Shown one piece after another: positions 1 through 6,638 of a stretch of DNA of 12,633 bases. The position numbers and the translations under genes are program-made. The DNA is from Psychromonas sp. (GTDB taxonomy: Bacteria > Pseudomonadota > Gammaproteobacteria > Enterobacterales > Psychromonadaceae), in assembly GCA_023145575.1 (NCBI GenBank), contig JAGLDN010000208.1:1-12633 (forward strand), in the 5' to 3' direction. The notes under the pieces were generated by a model, which was not told the DNA's origin, did no database searches, and saw only the letters and a list, made by a program, of their open reading frames with translations. Position 1 is the stretch's first letter. Every line of letters begins with the position of its first letter.

Positions 1-438
1 ACTCAAAATGCAAACGGTGATGCAATTCAAAATTCAAACGGCAATGCAACTGAAGATGCAAACGGTGATGCAATTCAAAATTCAAACGGCAATGCAACTG
101 AAGATGCAAAAGGTGATGCAAAAGGAAATGTAACTGGTAATTCAACTCCAGATACAAACGGTAATAAATTGCATAATGCAACAGGAAATGGAACTCAAAA
201 TGCAAACGGTGATGCAACAGGAAATGTAACTAAAAATGTAACTGGTAATTCAACTGCAGATACAAACGGTAATAAATTGCATAATGCAACAGAAAATGCA
301 ACAGGAAATGGAACTCAAAATGCAAACGGTGATAAATTGCATAATGCAACAGGAAATGCAACTCAAAATGCAAACGGTGATAAATTGCATAATGCAACAG
401 AAAATGGAACTCAAAATGCGAACGGTGATAAATTGCAA
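1..438 (+). repeat. 12-bp tandem repeat array with 48-bp higher-order units
   Basis: The DNA repeats every 12 bp in step with the tetrapeptides. Larger blocks are layered on this. 13-60 and 61-108 are identical 48-bp copies (four units). 325-372 and 373-420 are near-identical 48-bp copies (NGDK, LHNA, then two TxNx units). The block at 133-216 recurs with small changes from 241 with one extra unit (TENA) inserted. The unit length is a multiple of three, so expansion or contraction changes protein length without shifting frame. This pattern indicates growth by slippage or unequal recombination. Confidence 0.9.
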
Positions 439-441
439 TGA
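1..441 (+). CDS. Asn/Gly/Thr-rich tetrapeptide-repeat protein, 3' end (5' end outside window)
   Basis: The frame is open from base 1 to a TGA at 439-441, giving 146 visible residues; the start lies upstream of the window. The whole visible part is 36 consecutive four-residue units plus a final Leu-Gln. Typical units are TQNA, NGDA, TGNG, LHNA and NGDK. Position 3 is Asn or Asp in all 36 units and position 2 is most often Gly. There are no Cys, Trp, Tyr or Phe residues, and no membrane segment or cell-wall anchor is visible at the C-terminus. The composition suggests an extracellular or surface repeat region (adhesin or solenoid type), but I do not recognise the family and this is inference. 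Shorter open frames on both strands here are by-products of the 12-bp periodicity. A hairpin 65 bp downstream may terminate the transcript. Confidence 0.7.
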   Translation, partial: TQNANGDAIQNSNGNATEDANGDAIQNSNGNATEDAKGDAKGNVTGNSTPDTNGNKLHNATGNGTQNANGDATGNVTKNVTGNSTADTNGNKLHNATENATGNGTQNANGDKLHNATGNATQNANGDKLHNATENGTQNANGDKLQ

Positions 442-505
442 TATTGGAGGGAATACGTCCTCAATCAATTAAAAATGATTAAATTTTAATTTGTTGTGAT
501 GATGT

Positions 506-542
506 AATTTACACTTCCTATTAAAGTATGGAAGTGTAAATT
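506..542 (+). terminator. Terminator-like hairpin downstream of the repeat-protein gene
   Basis: A perfect 13-bp inverted repeat (arms 506-518 and 530-542; left arm AATTTACACTTCC) encloses an 11-nt loop. The arm bases nearest the loop are GC-rich, and the outer A/T bases supply a short T-run on either strand, so it could act in both directions. It is the first strong hairpin after the stop codon at 441. There is no long poly-U tail. Confidence 0.5.
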
Positions 543-725
543 TACTTACTGTTCGGAGACATCGAAGACATCTTCTTAATCAATTCTCATCGCTTCGCTG
601 TGCGAAGAATTAATATACATTTCTTCTTGATTAATTCTTTATTTTGACTAATATGGATCATACGGTAGCATCGCGAGGTATAACTAAAATGAGCGAGTTA
701 TTTGGATGATTTCTAATCTACATTT
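543..725. other. Intergenic stretch, no gene seen
   Basis: No supported coding sequence. It contains a small perfect hairpin (CTTCGC at 593-598 and GCGAAG at 602-607, loop TGT) flanked by two similar stretches: TTCTTAATCAATTCT near 572-586, and a version differing by a few bases near 625-639. It may be the outer end of the IS3-type element whose transposase remnant follows, but I cannot identify terminal inverted repeats. Confidence 0.4.
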
Positions 726-958
726 TTAAAGTCTCTTCTTCTTGTAATACCTAATATAGAACACTGTAGCGTGAATTACAGCATCATGATTGATTAAGAT
801 CAAAGAAATTAAATAGCCGCATTCCAAGCTTCTGAAATAACGTTCTTGTACGGCATTGTCCCAGCAGTTCCACCTCCTGCTCATACTTTGTGCTATGCCA
901 TGGAGCGATAGGCAATCTTTGAATAAATCAGCACTGTATTAAACGTAAGCGATCAACT
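726..958 (-). pseudogene. IS3-family transposase (OrfB) C-terminal remnant
   Basis: On the minus strand an open frame ending in TAA at 726-728 encodes the signature segment MSRRWNCWDNAVQERYF, then RSLE. This corresponds to the MS+.GNCWDNA..E.FF.SLK block of IS3-family DDE transposases and contains the catalytic Glu. Upstream of it, YSADLFKDCLSLHGIAQ matches the usual QY.S..F...L..HGI region. Just beyond, a TAA at 939-941 and a frame change separate it from a weak HSDRG-like piece (VDR near 950-958), which would hold the second catalytic Asp. The N-terminal two thirds are not recognisable, so this is a dead fragment. Family assignment is firm; subgroup is not. Confidence 0.8.
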
Positions 959-1178
959 AACTACATCTAATATTAACCCATAAAATATGGCAGGCTATAT
1001 CTTTCTATAATAGGAGCATTGCATCCAACAAATTCAACTTTCTTAATGTCAGTAGATCTGGATTGATCATATCAATAAAGCTGAACAACCTAATATTTCT
1101 ATGCCGCTTATGCAAAACAAAATATCAGTTCAAGCATTCTATTGTGAAATCCACGTGACCTGAAAATGGGCGGTCCCA
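959..1178. other. Degraded stretch between IS fragments
   Basis: No intact gene. The minus strand just above 958 should hold the middle of the IS3 transposase; I see at most a weak GLI-like fragment near 985-995. The stretch near 1151-1180 is GC-richer than its surroundings and could be an element end, but no matching inverted repeat was found. Confidence 0.35.
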
Positions 1179-1427
1179 TTGGTAACAACGAATGAAGATC
1201 CGTTAATACCAGTTACCGCATCTAAAATGGATGCACCTAAAAATATCCCCTGCACCTGTCGAGTTAAGCTTTGCAATGGTGTAGCGGTCGAATTTCATGA
1301 TATGGAGCTTGATTTGCTTTTTCAAAAGTTGAATCAATTATTATCCGTCCACCCAGATCAATTAAAAAAATTTACTTATACCGGTAACTCATTGATTTTA
1401 ATAAAGCGAATAATAGTCTTTCAATGA
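1179..1427 (+). pseudogene. Probable IS66-type accessory protein (TnpA-like) fragment
   Basis: An 82-codon frame has no good start; a TTG at 1179 is the only possibility and there is no ribosome site. Its layout resembles the C-terminal half of the small IS66 accessory protein: a stretch like PLIPVTA, a linker, then VKLCNGVAVEF, the K/R.NG...V strand seen in those proteins, followed by a helix ending LLFQKLNQLL. The N-terminal helix-turn-helix usual for that family is absent, and neither the IS66 TnpB nor the large transposase is seen nearby. It is therefore probably an orphan fragment. It could also be an unrelated hypothetical ORF; the assignment rests on a short similarity. Confidence 0.4.
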
Positions 1428-1513
1428 TGGTGGCAGGGACGCTTTGACTTGATCCATGTTCATCGCAGTTTCTTGTATTTACCAGGCAGATTCAACCGCC
1501 AAATGCATAATCG

Positions 1514-2465
1514 TCACACTGCTAGTGCTAGTATATATTTCAGCATCATTTCGAATAGTGTCTGATATGATATCACTTTTCTTGGCCGATTATTCAACTG
1601 AATTAAATTTCTTTTAACCGCTTCATCATAGATCAGTTTAAAGTCGGTAGATTTAGATCAATATTGTCGTAACAGTCCATTGGTATTTTCATTCAACCCT
1701 AGCTGCTATGAACTGTATGGATCGTCAAAAAAATAATCACATTCAAGCTTTTTAAAAACTTCTTTATGATAATAAAATTCATTACCATTGTCAGCTGTGA
1801 TTGTTAAAACTAAATCTTTAAATGGAAACAATAATTCAATTGTTGCATTATTCACTATTCTCGCTGATTTATCAAAGGATCGCTTAGTTACAGTTTAACG
1901 TGTTAGACGCTCAACTATTGTGAGGAGATCACCGCTATGGCCTTTTCCGATGACCAAATCTATCTCCCAATCACCAACTCGAGTACGCTCATCAACAATA
2001 GGAGGGCGATCTATGATAGCTACTCCATCCTTTATATACTCGCGCCGAGTCGCTTTTTCTTTGATCTGGAACTATATAACCTCGCTTTCCTGCGCAAGAA
2101 TTTGTAGAGCTCTCCGCCTTGCTTTATATCTTCCCAAACGAACTTATAGTTTGTTTCATGGCTGACTTTAATGGTATTTTCAATATCACTCTTTAACCGC
2201 CCTGTTATTTGCTCAGGGCTCCATTTTTCTTTGAGTTTTGATGAAATACATTCAATCGGATCAATCGTCATAACGCGATAGCAAAAAGCTATTGTTCGCC
2301 TTTTAATTGCTTTACTATTTGGCTGTATAGCACGATAACCTCGCTTGCCAATATTGTGTTTCAACTTTAGCGAAATCATAGATTGATGCACACCAAGTTG
2401 CTTAGCTAATTTGGTTTGGGATAAAACAGGCTAATCTTTTGGCCAAAATCGCTCGATAAAGAACC
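1514..2465 (-). pseudogene. IS30-family transposase, multiply frameshifted
   Basis: Reading leftward from about 2465, the pieces line up with a whole IS30-type transposase. A helix-turn-helix region (KLAKQLGVHQSMISLKLK, then GKRGYR) is followed by WSPEQITGRLK and VSHETNYKFVWEDIKQGGEL. After a frame change near 2035 come IDRPPIVDERTRVGDWEID with GKGHSGDL (first catalytic Asp), TADNGNEF (second Asp), GLNENTNGLLRQY (catalytic Glu) and LNNRPRKVISYQT. Damage is extensive: a frameshift near 2415-2425, another near 2035, TAA at 1895-1897, TAG at 1706-1708 where the family has Trp, and TGA at 1658-1660. The final stop is TGA at 1514-1516. A possible element end lies near 1480-1510. All three DDE residues remain readable, which suggests fairly recent inactivation. 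Confidence 0.92.
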
Positions 2466-2738
2466 ATTAAAGTGTCCGTTAAAAATAAAAATGATGTAAT
2501 TTCAATTGATGGAAAAAAGTTAAATTGGATCCTCTACGACATTGATGTTTTTGCAATAATAAATACCTTGAAAACAACCGATCATCCAGTCGCTTAATTA
2601 TTGCCATAGTACTTTATAAATAACGATTGAATGGAATGCCATGGGATAAATATAGCTAAGTGGCTTTAGTGATCGCCTACCGATATACTCGGTATCATTG
2701 AAATACATCATGCGTTGAGGTTAAAGAATAAAATGTTT
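2466..2738. other. Gene-less stretch downstream of the yrdD remnant
   Basis: No supported gene. In related gammaproteobacteria tsaC would follow yrdD on the minus strand here. A minus-strand frame from an ATG near 2711 encodes about 38 codons including SYIYPMAF, only faintly like the AYPTEAVFG start of TsaC, and it stops. I do not call tsaC. A 6-bp hairpin (TACCGA at 2678-2683, TCGGTA at 2689-2694) lies inside. Confidence 0.4.
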
Positions 2739-3284
2739 TTATAGCGGTTTTCCTTTAAATCTACATTGTTTTGGTGGGCAGAAAAGGAGAGTTTGACTGG
2801 CAGTTTGTCTTCTAATGAGTATTTAAATGGCAAATAGGGAGAAGATTCATTAATAGGTTGATCATTAAGGACATATTTGTAGCTATGTATTGCAAACATA
2901 AGATTGCTTACCGAAGCGCGAATACTGCTCAATCAACGATATTTTTACAATATGGGCAAGTTATCGCCGCCTCTTTTTAGTTAAATGATTATTTTTATGA
3001 CCTAGCATTCCTCTGAAAGTTACTGGTTATATTGACAAGCACGATGAACATAACAAATAATAAACAGTCCATATCTCCCTTGTGTTAAACGAGTGCACTC
3101 TGGGCAACTTGTTCCTGTTAGATTTTCTTCATGTGGTTTTTCCATACGTACGCCGTATATGTTTGCATTTATGGTAAGCCGATCATCACCAAAAATCACC
3201 CTTTTTTCCAATGCAACTATATAAATCTAAACTACATTCAGCAAACAGCTCATCTAACGATTTATGATGTAATGCAAGTTTCAC
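2739..3284 (-). pseudogene. yrdD: yrdD: topoisomerase-type zinc-ribbon protein, decayed
   Basis: The remnant begins with GTG at 3282-3284, 4 bp after smg, and ends with TAA at 2739-2741. Across several frames it keeps the layout of E. coli YrdD, which has four C4 zinc ribbons related to the topoisomerase I C-terminus. First ribbon: IGKKGDFW, then TGA at 3186-3188, with the frame changing to GDD. Second: ENLTGTSCPECTRLTQGRYG, then LFIICYVHRACQYNQ and a stop. Third: EAAITCPYCKN near 2945-2970, then IEQYSRFGKQSYVCN near 2890-2935. Fourth: QPINESSPY, then in another frame FCPPKQCRFKGKPL and the stop. At least four frameshifts or stops break it, and some zinc ligands are lost. The smg-yrdD order supports the identity. 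The function of the intact protein is poorly known. Confidence 0.85.
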
Positions 3285-3288
3285 AATT

Positions 3289-3762
3289 CTAATGTATTAT
3301 TGAGGTATCAATATCAAACAATATTGATTCCAATTGTTGATAAGCTTTCTTATCTTGAGGATCGTTATACAGTACCATCAGAACAAGCCATTGAAAATCG
3401 TATTGCTCTAATCCAATGGTATCTAGGCTCATCACGCAGTCAATAACTAACTCTCGTGTGATCGCAGTCAAAATCTCTGCTTTCTCTAAATACATTATAA
3501 AACCACGGTTTTGCTTACTTAAACGCAAGATTTCATTTTCAGTGTAAACTCGAGATGATGTTGCTTGAGGTAAACTCGTTATACTATCTGGTCGTTTATC
3601 ATAAATGCGCTGGAGGTTAGATAGCCACTTCATTGCTTTTATAACATCTTGATGATCAAATCCTTCTTCAAGTAATACTGTTTCAATCTCTTTTTCGTTT
3701 ATTTGATCGGTGTGATTGAATGCAAAAAAGCTCTCAAAAAGATAAATAATAACACTAAACAT
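3289..3762 (-). CDS. smg: Smg (DUF494 family) protein
   Basis: The 157-residue product is the same length as E. coli Smg and follows it along its whole length. Matching regions are the N-terminal MFSVIIYLFESFF, the middle EEGFDHQDVIKAMKWLSNL, SRVYTENEILRLS followed by NRGFIMYLE, and the C-terminal LVLMVLYNDP and AYQQLESILFDI. The family is small, soluble and mostly helical; its biochemical role is not established despite constant linkage to dprA. The ATG at 3760-3762 is preceded by a good AAGGAA site. It lies 22 bp downstream of dprA and 4 bp upstream of the yrdD remnant on the same strand, so it is very likely co-transcribed with the LysM gene and dprA. The frame is intact, in contrast to yrdD. 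Confidence 0.95.
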   Translation of the reverse strand: MFSVIIYLFESFFAFNHTDQINEKEIETVLLEEGFDHQDVIKAMKWLSNLQRIYDKRPDSITSLPQATSSRVYTENEILRLSKQNRGFIMYLEKAEILTAITRELVIDCVMSLDTIGLEQYDFQWLVLMVLYNDPQDKKAYQQLESILFDIDTSIIH

Positions 3763-3784
3763 GCTTAGTTCCTTTACTTTTTGT

Positions 3785-4858
3785 TTAAATTCGTAAATAA
3801 CCTTCTGTGGTTATGGTGATGCATCCGGCCATTTCAAGTTCAATTAACTGATTTTGAAGTGTAATAATATCAAATGGTGTCCTTTGAAGCAATTCTTCTA
3901 ATGAGGTAATATGATAATCAATGTATTTGAGTAAAGGATACTGTTTATTGGTTTTTGTATCTATATGATTTTTGGGGTTGCTTTTTAAGGGATAATTTTT
4001 ATTTTTGGTTAGTGATAAATGAGCATACTCATTAGCAATATCGTCAACCTGCATTACCAGTTTTGCGCCTTCTTGAATTAACGCCAAACAACCACAAGCT
4101 TGTGGATTATCAATTGAACCAGGTAGTGCATATAAATCACGATTTTGCTCTGCCGCATAACGTGCAGTGATCAATGATCCACTTTTTTTAGCGGCTTCAA
4201 TAACAAAAACCCCTAAAGACAGGCCAGATATAATGCGATTTCTGCGCGGAAAATTACTTGGAAGTGCATTTGTTTCTGGCCAAAACTCGGAAACAAGTAA
4301 GCCATTTTCAATAATATCTTGGGCTAATTTAGCATGTCTTTTTGGGTAAATTTTATTTAAACCAGTGCCCAATACTGCAAGCGTGTAACCACTATTGTCT
4401 AAGGCACCTTGATGTGAAAAACCATCAATGCCTAAAGCAAGTCCACTGGTCACAGTATACCCAAGATCTGCTAGGGAGGCTGCAAATTGGTAGGCTTTGT
4501 TTTGTCCATAAGGACTGCATCGTCGACTGCCAACGATTGCTATTTGCGGCGTTTTAAGCAAACTGACATTTCCGTGTAGATAAAGAACAAAAGGTGCTGA
4601 ATTTATTTCTTTTAATTGCATTGGGTAAGTGTGACTATCAAAGCAGATAATATATTTATTTTCAGCATGATTAATCCAACTTAAGTTTTGTTCTATTTGC
4701 TTGTAACTTGGTCTGAGCAATGCTGAAATTTGCTTATCACAAAATCCATGATGCCGTAATTGTTTAGGAGATAATTGAAATAATTGCTCTATAGAATATT
4801 TTGACAATAATTTAAAAATATTTCTTTTTTGTATTCCAGGGATAGCATCAAGGATCAT
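3785..4858 (-). CDS. dprA: DNA processing protein DprA (Smf)
   Basis: DprA binds incoming single-stranded DNA during natural transformation, protects it and loads RecA. With the ATG at 4856-4858 the product has 357 residues. An N-terminal helical HhH/SAM-like part (about 1-60) is followed by the Rossmann-like domain: IAIVGSRRCSPYG (107-118), GLALGIDGFSHQGAL (139-153), GTGLNKIYPKRH (164-175), SEFWP with FPRRNRIISGLS (190-214) and EAAKKSGSLITARYA (221-235). The C-terminal part (about 300-357) fits the winged-helix domain. The core looks intact. The start is doubtful: the frame continues 26 codons upstream to the LysM stop, and the residues just before the ATG (DIQRITRW) fit the usual family N-terminus. 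No ATG, GTG or TTG is available there, but an ATT at 4922-4924 sits 5 bp after a GAGG motif. True N-terminus uncertain; identity certain. Confidence 0.96.
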   Translation of the reverse strand: MILDAIPGIQKRNIFKLLSKYSIEQLFQLSPKQLRHHGFCDKQISALLRPSYKQIEQNLSWINHAENKYIICFDSHTYPMQLKEINSAPFVLYLHGNVSLLKTPQIAIVGSRRCSPYGQNKAYQFAASLADLGYTVTSGLALGIDGFSHQGALDNSGYTLAVLGTGLNKIYPKRHAKLAQDIIENGLLVSEFWPETNALPSNFPRRNRIISGLSLGVFVIEAAKKSGSLITARYAAEQNRDLYALPGSIDNPQACGCLALIQEGAKLVMQVDDIANEYAHLSLTKNKNYPLKSNPKNHIDTKTNKQYPLLKYIDYHITSLEELLQRTPFDIITLQNQLIELEMAGCITITTEGYLRI

Positions 4859-4936
4859 CCAACGAGTAATTCGCTGAATATCTGTATCTTGACCTGGGCG
4901 CGCAAGTAAATCTTGTTGAATAATATGATCCTCACA

Positions 4937-6019
4937 TTAAAAATTCAATCCATGAATAATATCACGCGGTCTCATTACATAAGAGCTGCGCATCACTAGT
5001 GCAATACTTACTTTTTTATATACTTTAAAAACCAATAATTCGCCAATTTGCTCTGGTGGAAGGAGTAGATCGGGTCCGCCTACTTTTTGTATTTTATTGC
5101 CATCAGAATAATAACTAATTTTATCTTTTGCAACCATCACTCCAACACCATGACGCAAAATGGCAAAAACAGATCCAATTTGAATATTATCTCGAACACC
5201 TTTATCAATCACAACTGCATCCCATTTCCCAATAGTCATTCGATTATTTAGGGTGGCAACAATATGCCCTGTTATTTCTTCACTGACCGGTTGTGGAATA
5301 AAGTAAGCTGGATATGTTTCATACTCTGGAATCGGCAAGATCAAATCACCTTGTTGAGCATCTTGCCTACTTTTTATAAAATCAAAAGGGGTAACTTTTT
5401 CTGATGATTTTACATGCTTGTTCTTAGATACCTCTGCAAGGCCGATAAAGGTAATTGCTTGTCCTAATCCTTCTCCCGTTTTTAAATTTTCATAGCGATC
5501 GCCAACACGATATATGCCATATAGCTTTTTCTTATCAAAATTTCGTTCGCCATAAAAAATATCACCTTCAAAAAAACGAGGAGTACCTACAGCATCACCA
5601 AGTATACGGGGAGCACCCTCTAATTGTGTTAATTCGACAATATGATCACGAGATAAAAAAGCTGCAATACTCGACAGCGGAATGGTCGGAATTGGATCGT
5701 TTTGACTATATTTGCGTACGATAGGAGATATTTTTATTATTCTTTTACGTGTTAATTGCGGTTTATTACCAATCCAGACCAGTGTTAATACCTCACCAGG
5801 ATAGATCAAATGCGGATTGCTTATTTGCGAATTAGCATGCCATAAGCGAGGCCATAACCACGGCGACATTAAGAACTTTTCTGAGATGTCCCAAAGTGTA
5901 TCGGTTTTTTTTACTGTGTACACTTTTGGATAGCTTTCTTTTAGCGTAAGGGTATCTGAAAAAGTGATAAAAGGCAATATTGGCCCAAGTAAAAAAGTTA
6001 CTATTAATATGAATTTCAT
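4937..6019 (-). CDS. Secreted LysM-domain protein
   Basis: The 360-residue product starts with a hydrophobic signal-like segment (MKFILIVTFLLGPILPFITF) with probable cleavage around residue 21, then a LysM domain at about 33-82: YTVKKTDTLWDISEKFL, WLWPRLW, NPHLIYPGEVLTL. LysM binds peptidoglycan glycans, so the protein likely acts in the periplasm at the cell wall. The remaining ~270 residues match no domain I can name, but proteins of this size and pattern (LysM near the N-terminus, W-P-x-L-W then NPHLIYPG) are commonly encoded next to dprA in gammaproteobacteria. The ATG at 6017-6019 has an AAGGA site 5 bp upstream. It leads the minus-strand operon and is divergent from def. Its role is unknown; a link to envelope upkeep is inference. 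Confidence 0.9.
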   Translation of the reverse strand: MKFILIVTFLLGPILPFITFSDTLTLKESYPKVYTVKKTDTLWDISEKFLMSPWLWPRLWHANSQISNPHLIYPGEVLTLVWIGNKPQLTRKRIIKISPIVRKYSQNDPIPTIPLSSIAAFLSRDHIVELTQLEGAPRILGDAVGTPRFFEGDIFYGERNFDKKKLYGIYRVGDRYENLKTGEGLGQAITFIGLAEVSKNKHVKSSEKVTPFDFIKSRQDAQQGDLILPIPEYETYPAYFIPQPVSEEITGHIVATLNNRMTIGKWDAVVIDKGVRDNIQIGSVFAILRHGVGVMVAKDKISYYSDGNKIQKVGGPDLLLPPEQIGELLVFKVYKKVSIALVMRSSYVMRPRDIIHGLNF

Positions 6020-6112
6020 AACAATCCTTATTTAGATAAGAATAAAACTGTTTTTTTGAGCAAAAATGATTAAAATTAACATTCATTGATAATTATAGAG
6101 CAAATCAACATT
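6020..6112. promoter_or_regulatory. Divergent promoter region between the LysM gene and def
   Basis: This 93-bp AT-rich gap must drive both operons. For the minus-strand operon a perfect TATAAT lies at 6092-6097 (read on the minus strand), about 75 bp before the LysM start, without a clear -35. For def only weak candidates are seen (GATAAT at 6088-6093 and TTGAGC at 6056-6061, spaced too far apart). The two -10 candidates overlap, so mutual interference is possible. Confidence 0.4.
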
Positions 6113-6628
6113 ATGACCTTACTTAGTGTATTACATTTTCCTGATAAGCGTCTACGCATTGTGGCAAAGCCTGTTAATAAAATAACATCGGAAATAAAGC
6201 AAACAACAAAAGATATGTTAGAAACCATGTACAAAGAGCACGGTATTGGGCTTGCGGCAATACAGGTCAACATACATAAACGCATCATAGTAATAGACGT
6301 TTCAAAAGAGGGCGATCAACCTATTGTGCTCATTAACCCTTTAATTACAACTCAATCAGGCGAAGAAGAGTCAGAAGAAGGCTGTCTTTCAGTGCCTGAA
6401 ACAAAGGCAAATATAAAGAGATCAGAATTTGTAACCGTTCAATTTATTGATTTAGAAGGAAAAGACAAAGAAATTCAAGCTGATGGATTGCTTGCTATTT
6501 GTATTCAACATGAGCTTGATCATTTAGAGGGTCGGCTCTTTATTGATTACCTTTCCAAGCTTAAACAAAAAAGAATTTATACAAGACTTGAAAAAAATCA
6601 ACGTATCAATCAAAACCTTAAAGAATAA
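6113..6628 (+). CDS. def: Peptide deformylase
   Basis: Def removes the N-formyl group from nascent proteins at the ribosome, using a catalytic metal ion. The ATG at 6113 gives 171 residues, the usual length, and starts MTLLSVLHFPDKRLR like the family. An in-frame TTG at 6086 would add nine residues that the family lacks, so I did not use it. All three active-site motifs are present: GIGLAAIQ (44-51), EEGCLS (88-93, metal-ligand Cys91) and QHELDH (132-137, metal-ligand His133 and His137, catalytic Glu134). The ribosome site is weak (TAGAG about 10 bp before the ATG). fmt, whose reaction it reverses on the finished chain, begins 10 bp downstream. The frame is intact and the gene should be essential. 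Confidence 0.97.
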   Translation: MTLLSVLHFPDKRLRIVAKPVNKITSEIKQTTKDMLETMYKEHGIGLAAIQVNIHKRIIVIDVSKEGDQPIVLINPLITTQSGEEESEEGCLSVPETKANIKRSEFVTVQFIDLEGKDKEIQADGLLAICIQHELDHLEGRLFIDYLSKLKQKRIYTRLEKNQRINQNLKE

Positions 6629-6638
6629 ATAAAAATTA

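Larger units (their letters stand above)
726..2465. mobile_element. Insertion-sequence graveyard (IS3, IS66-like, IS30 remnants)
   Basis: Three remnants from different IS families lie side by side in both orientations with no functional gene between them. None keeps a full transposase and I could not pair terminal inverted repeats, so the element borders are approximate. The cluster sits exactly where the conserved yrdD-tsaC-aroE gene run would be expected to continue, so it marks a rearrangement or deletion junction. Confidence 0.7.

Noticed and set aside
1..441. CRISPR-like regular repeats
   Set aside because: The repeats are contiguous 12-bp coding units with no unique spacers.
250..468. 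Minus-strand 72-codon frame and plus-strand 62-codon frame (284-472) across the repeat array
   Set aside because: They are open only because the 12-bp repeat lacks stops in several frames; the frame ending at 441 is the one with a perfect four-residue pattern across the whole array.
1920..2165. Plus-strand 81-codon frame
   Set aside because: It lies opposite the IS30 transposase remnant, whose conserved motifs are on the minus strand.
2600..2725. tsaC 5' remnant on the minus strand
   Set aside because: Only a YP dipeptide in about the right place supports it; the rest does not align by eye.
2708..2932. Separate 74-residue hypothetical protein
   Set aside because: It is a shifted frame through the third and fourth zinc ribbons of the yrdD remnant; the true C-terminus FCPPKQCRFKGKPL is in a different frame.
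3020..3211. Intact small single zinc-ribbon gene
   Set aside because: Sequence before and after it continues the YrdD pattern in other frames, so it is a fragment and not a stand-alone gene.
5455..5724. Plus-strand 89-codon frame inside the LysM gene
   Set aside because: Shadow of the real minus-strand gene, with no ribosome site or recognisable motif.
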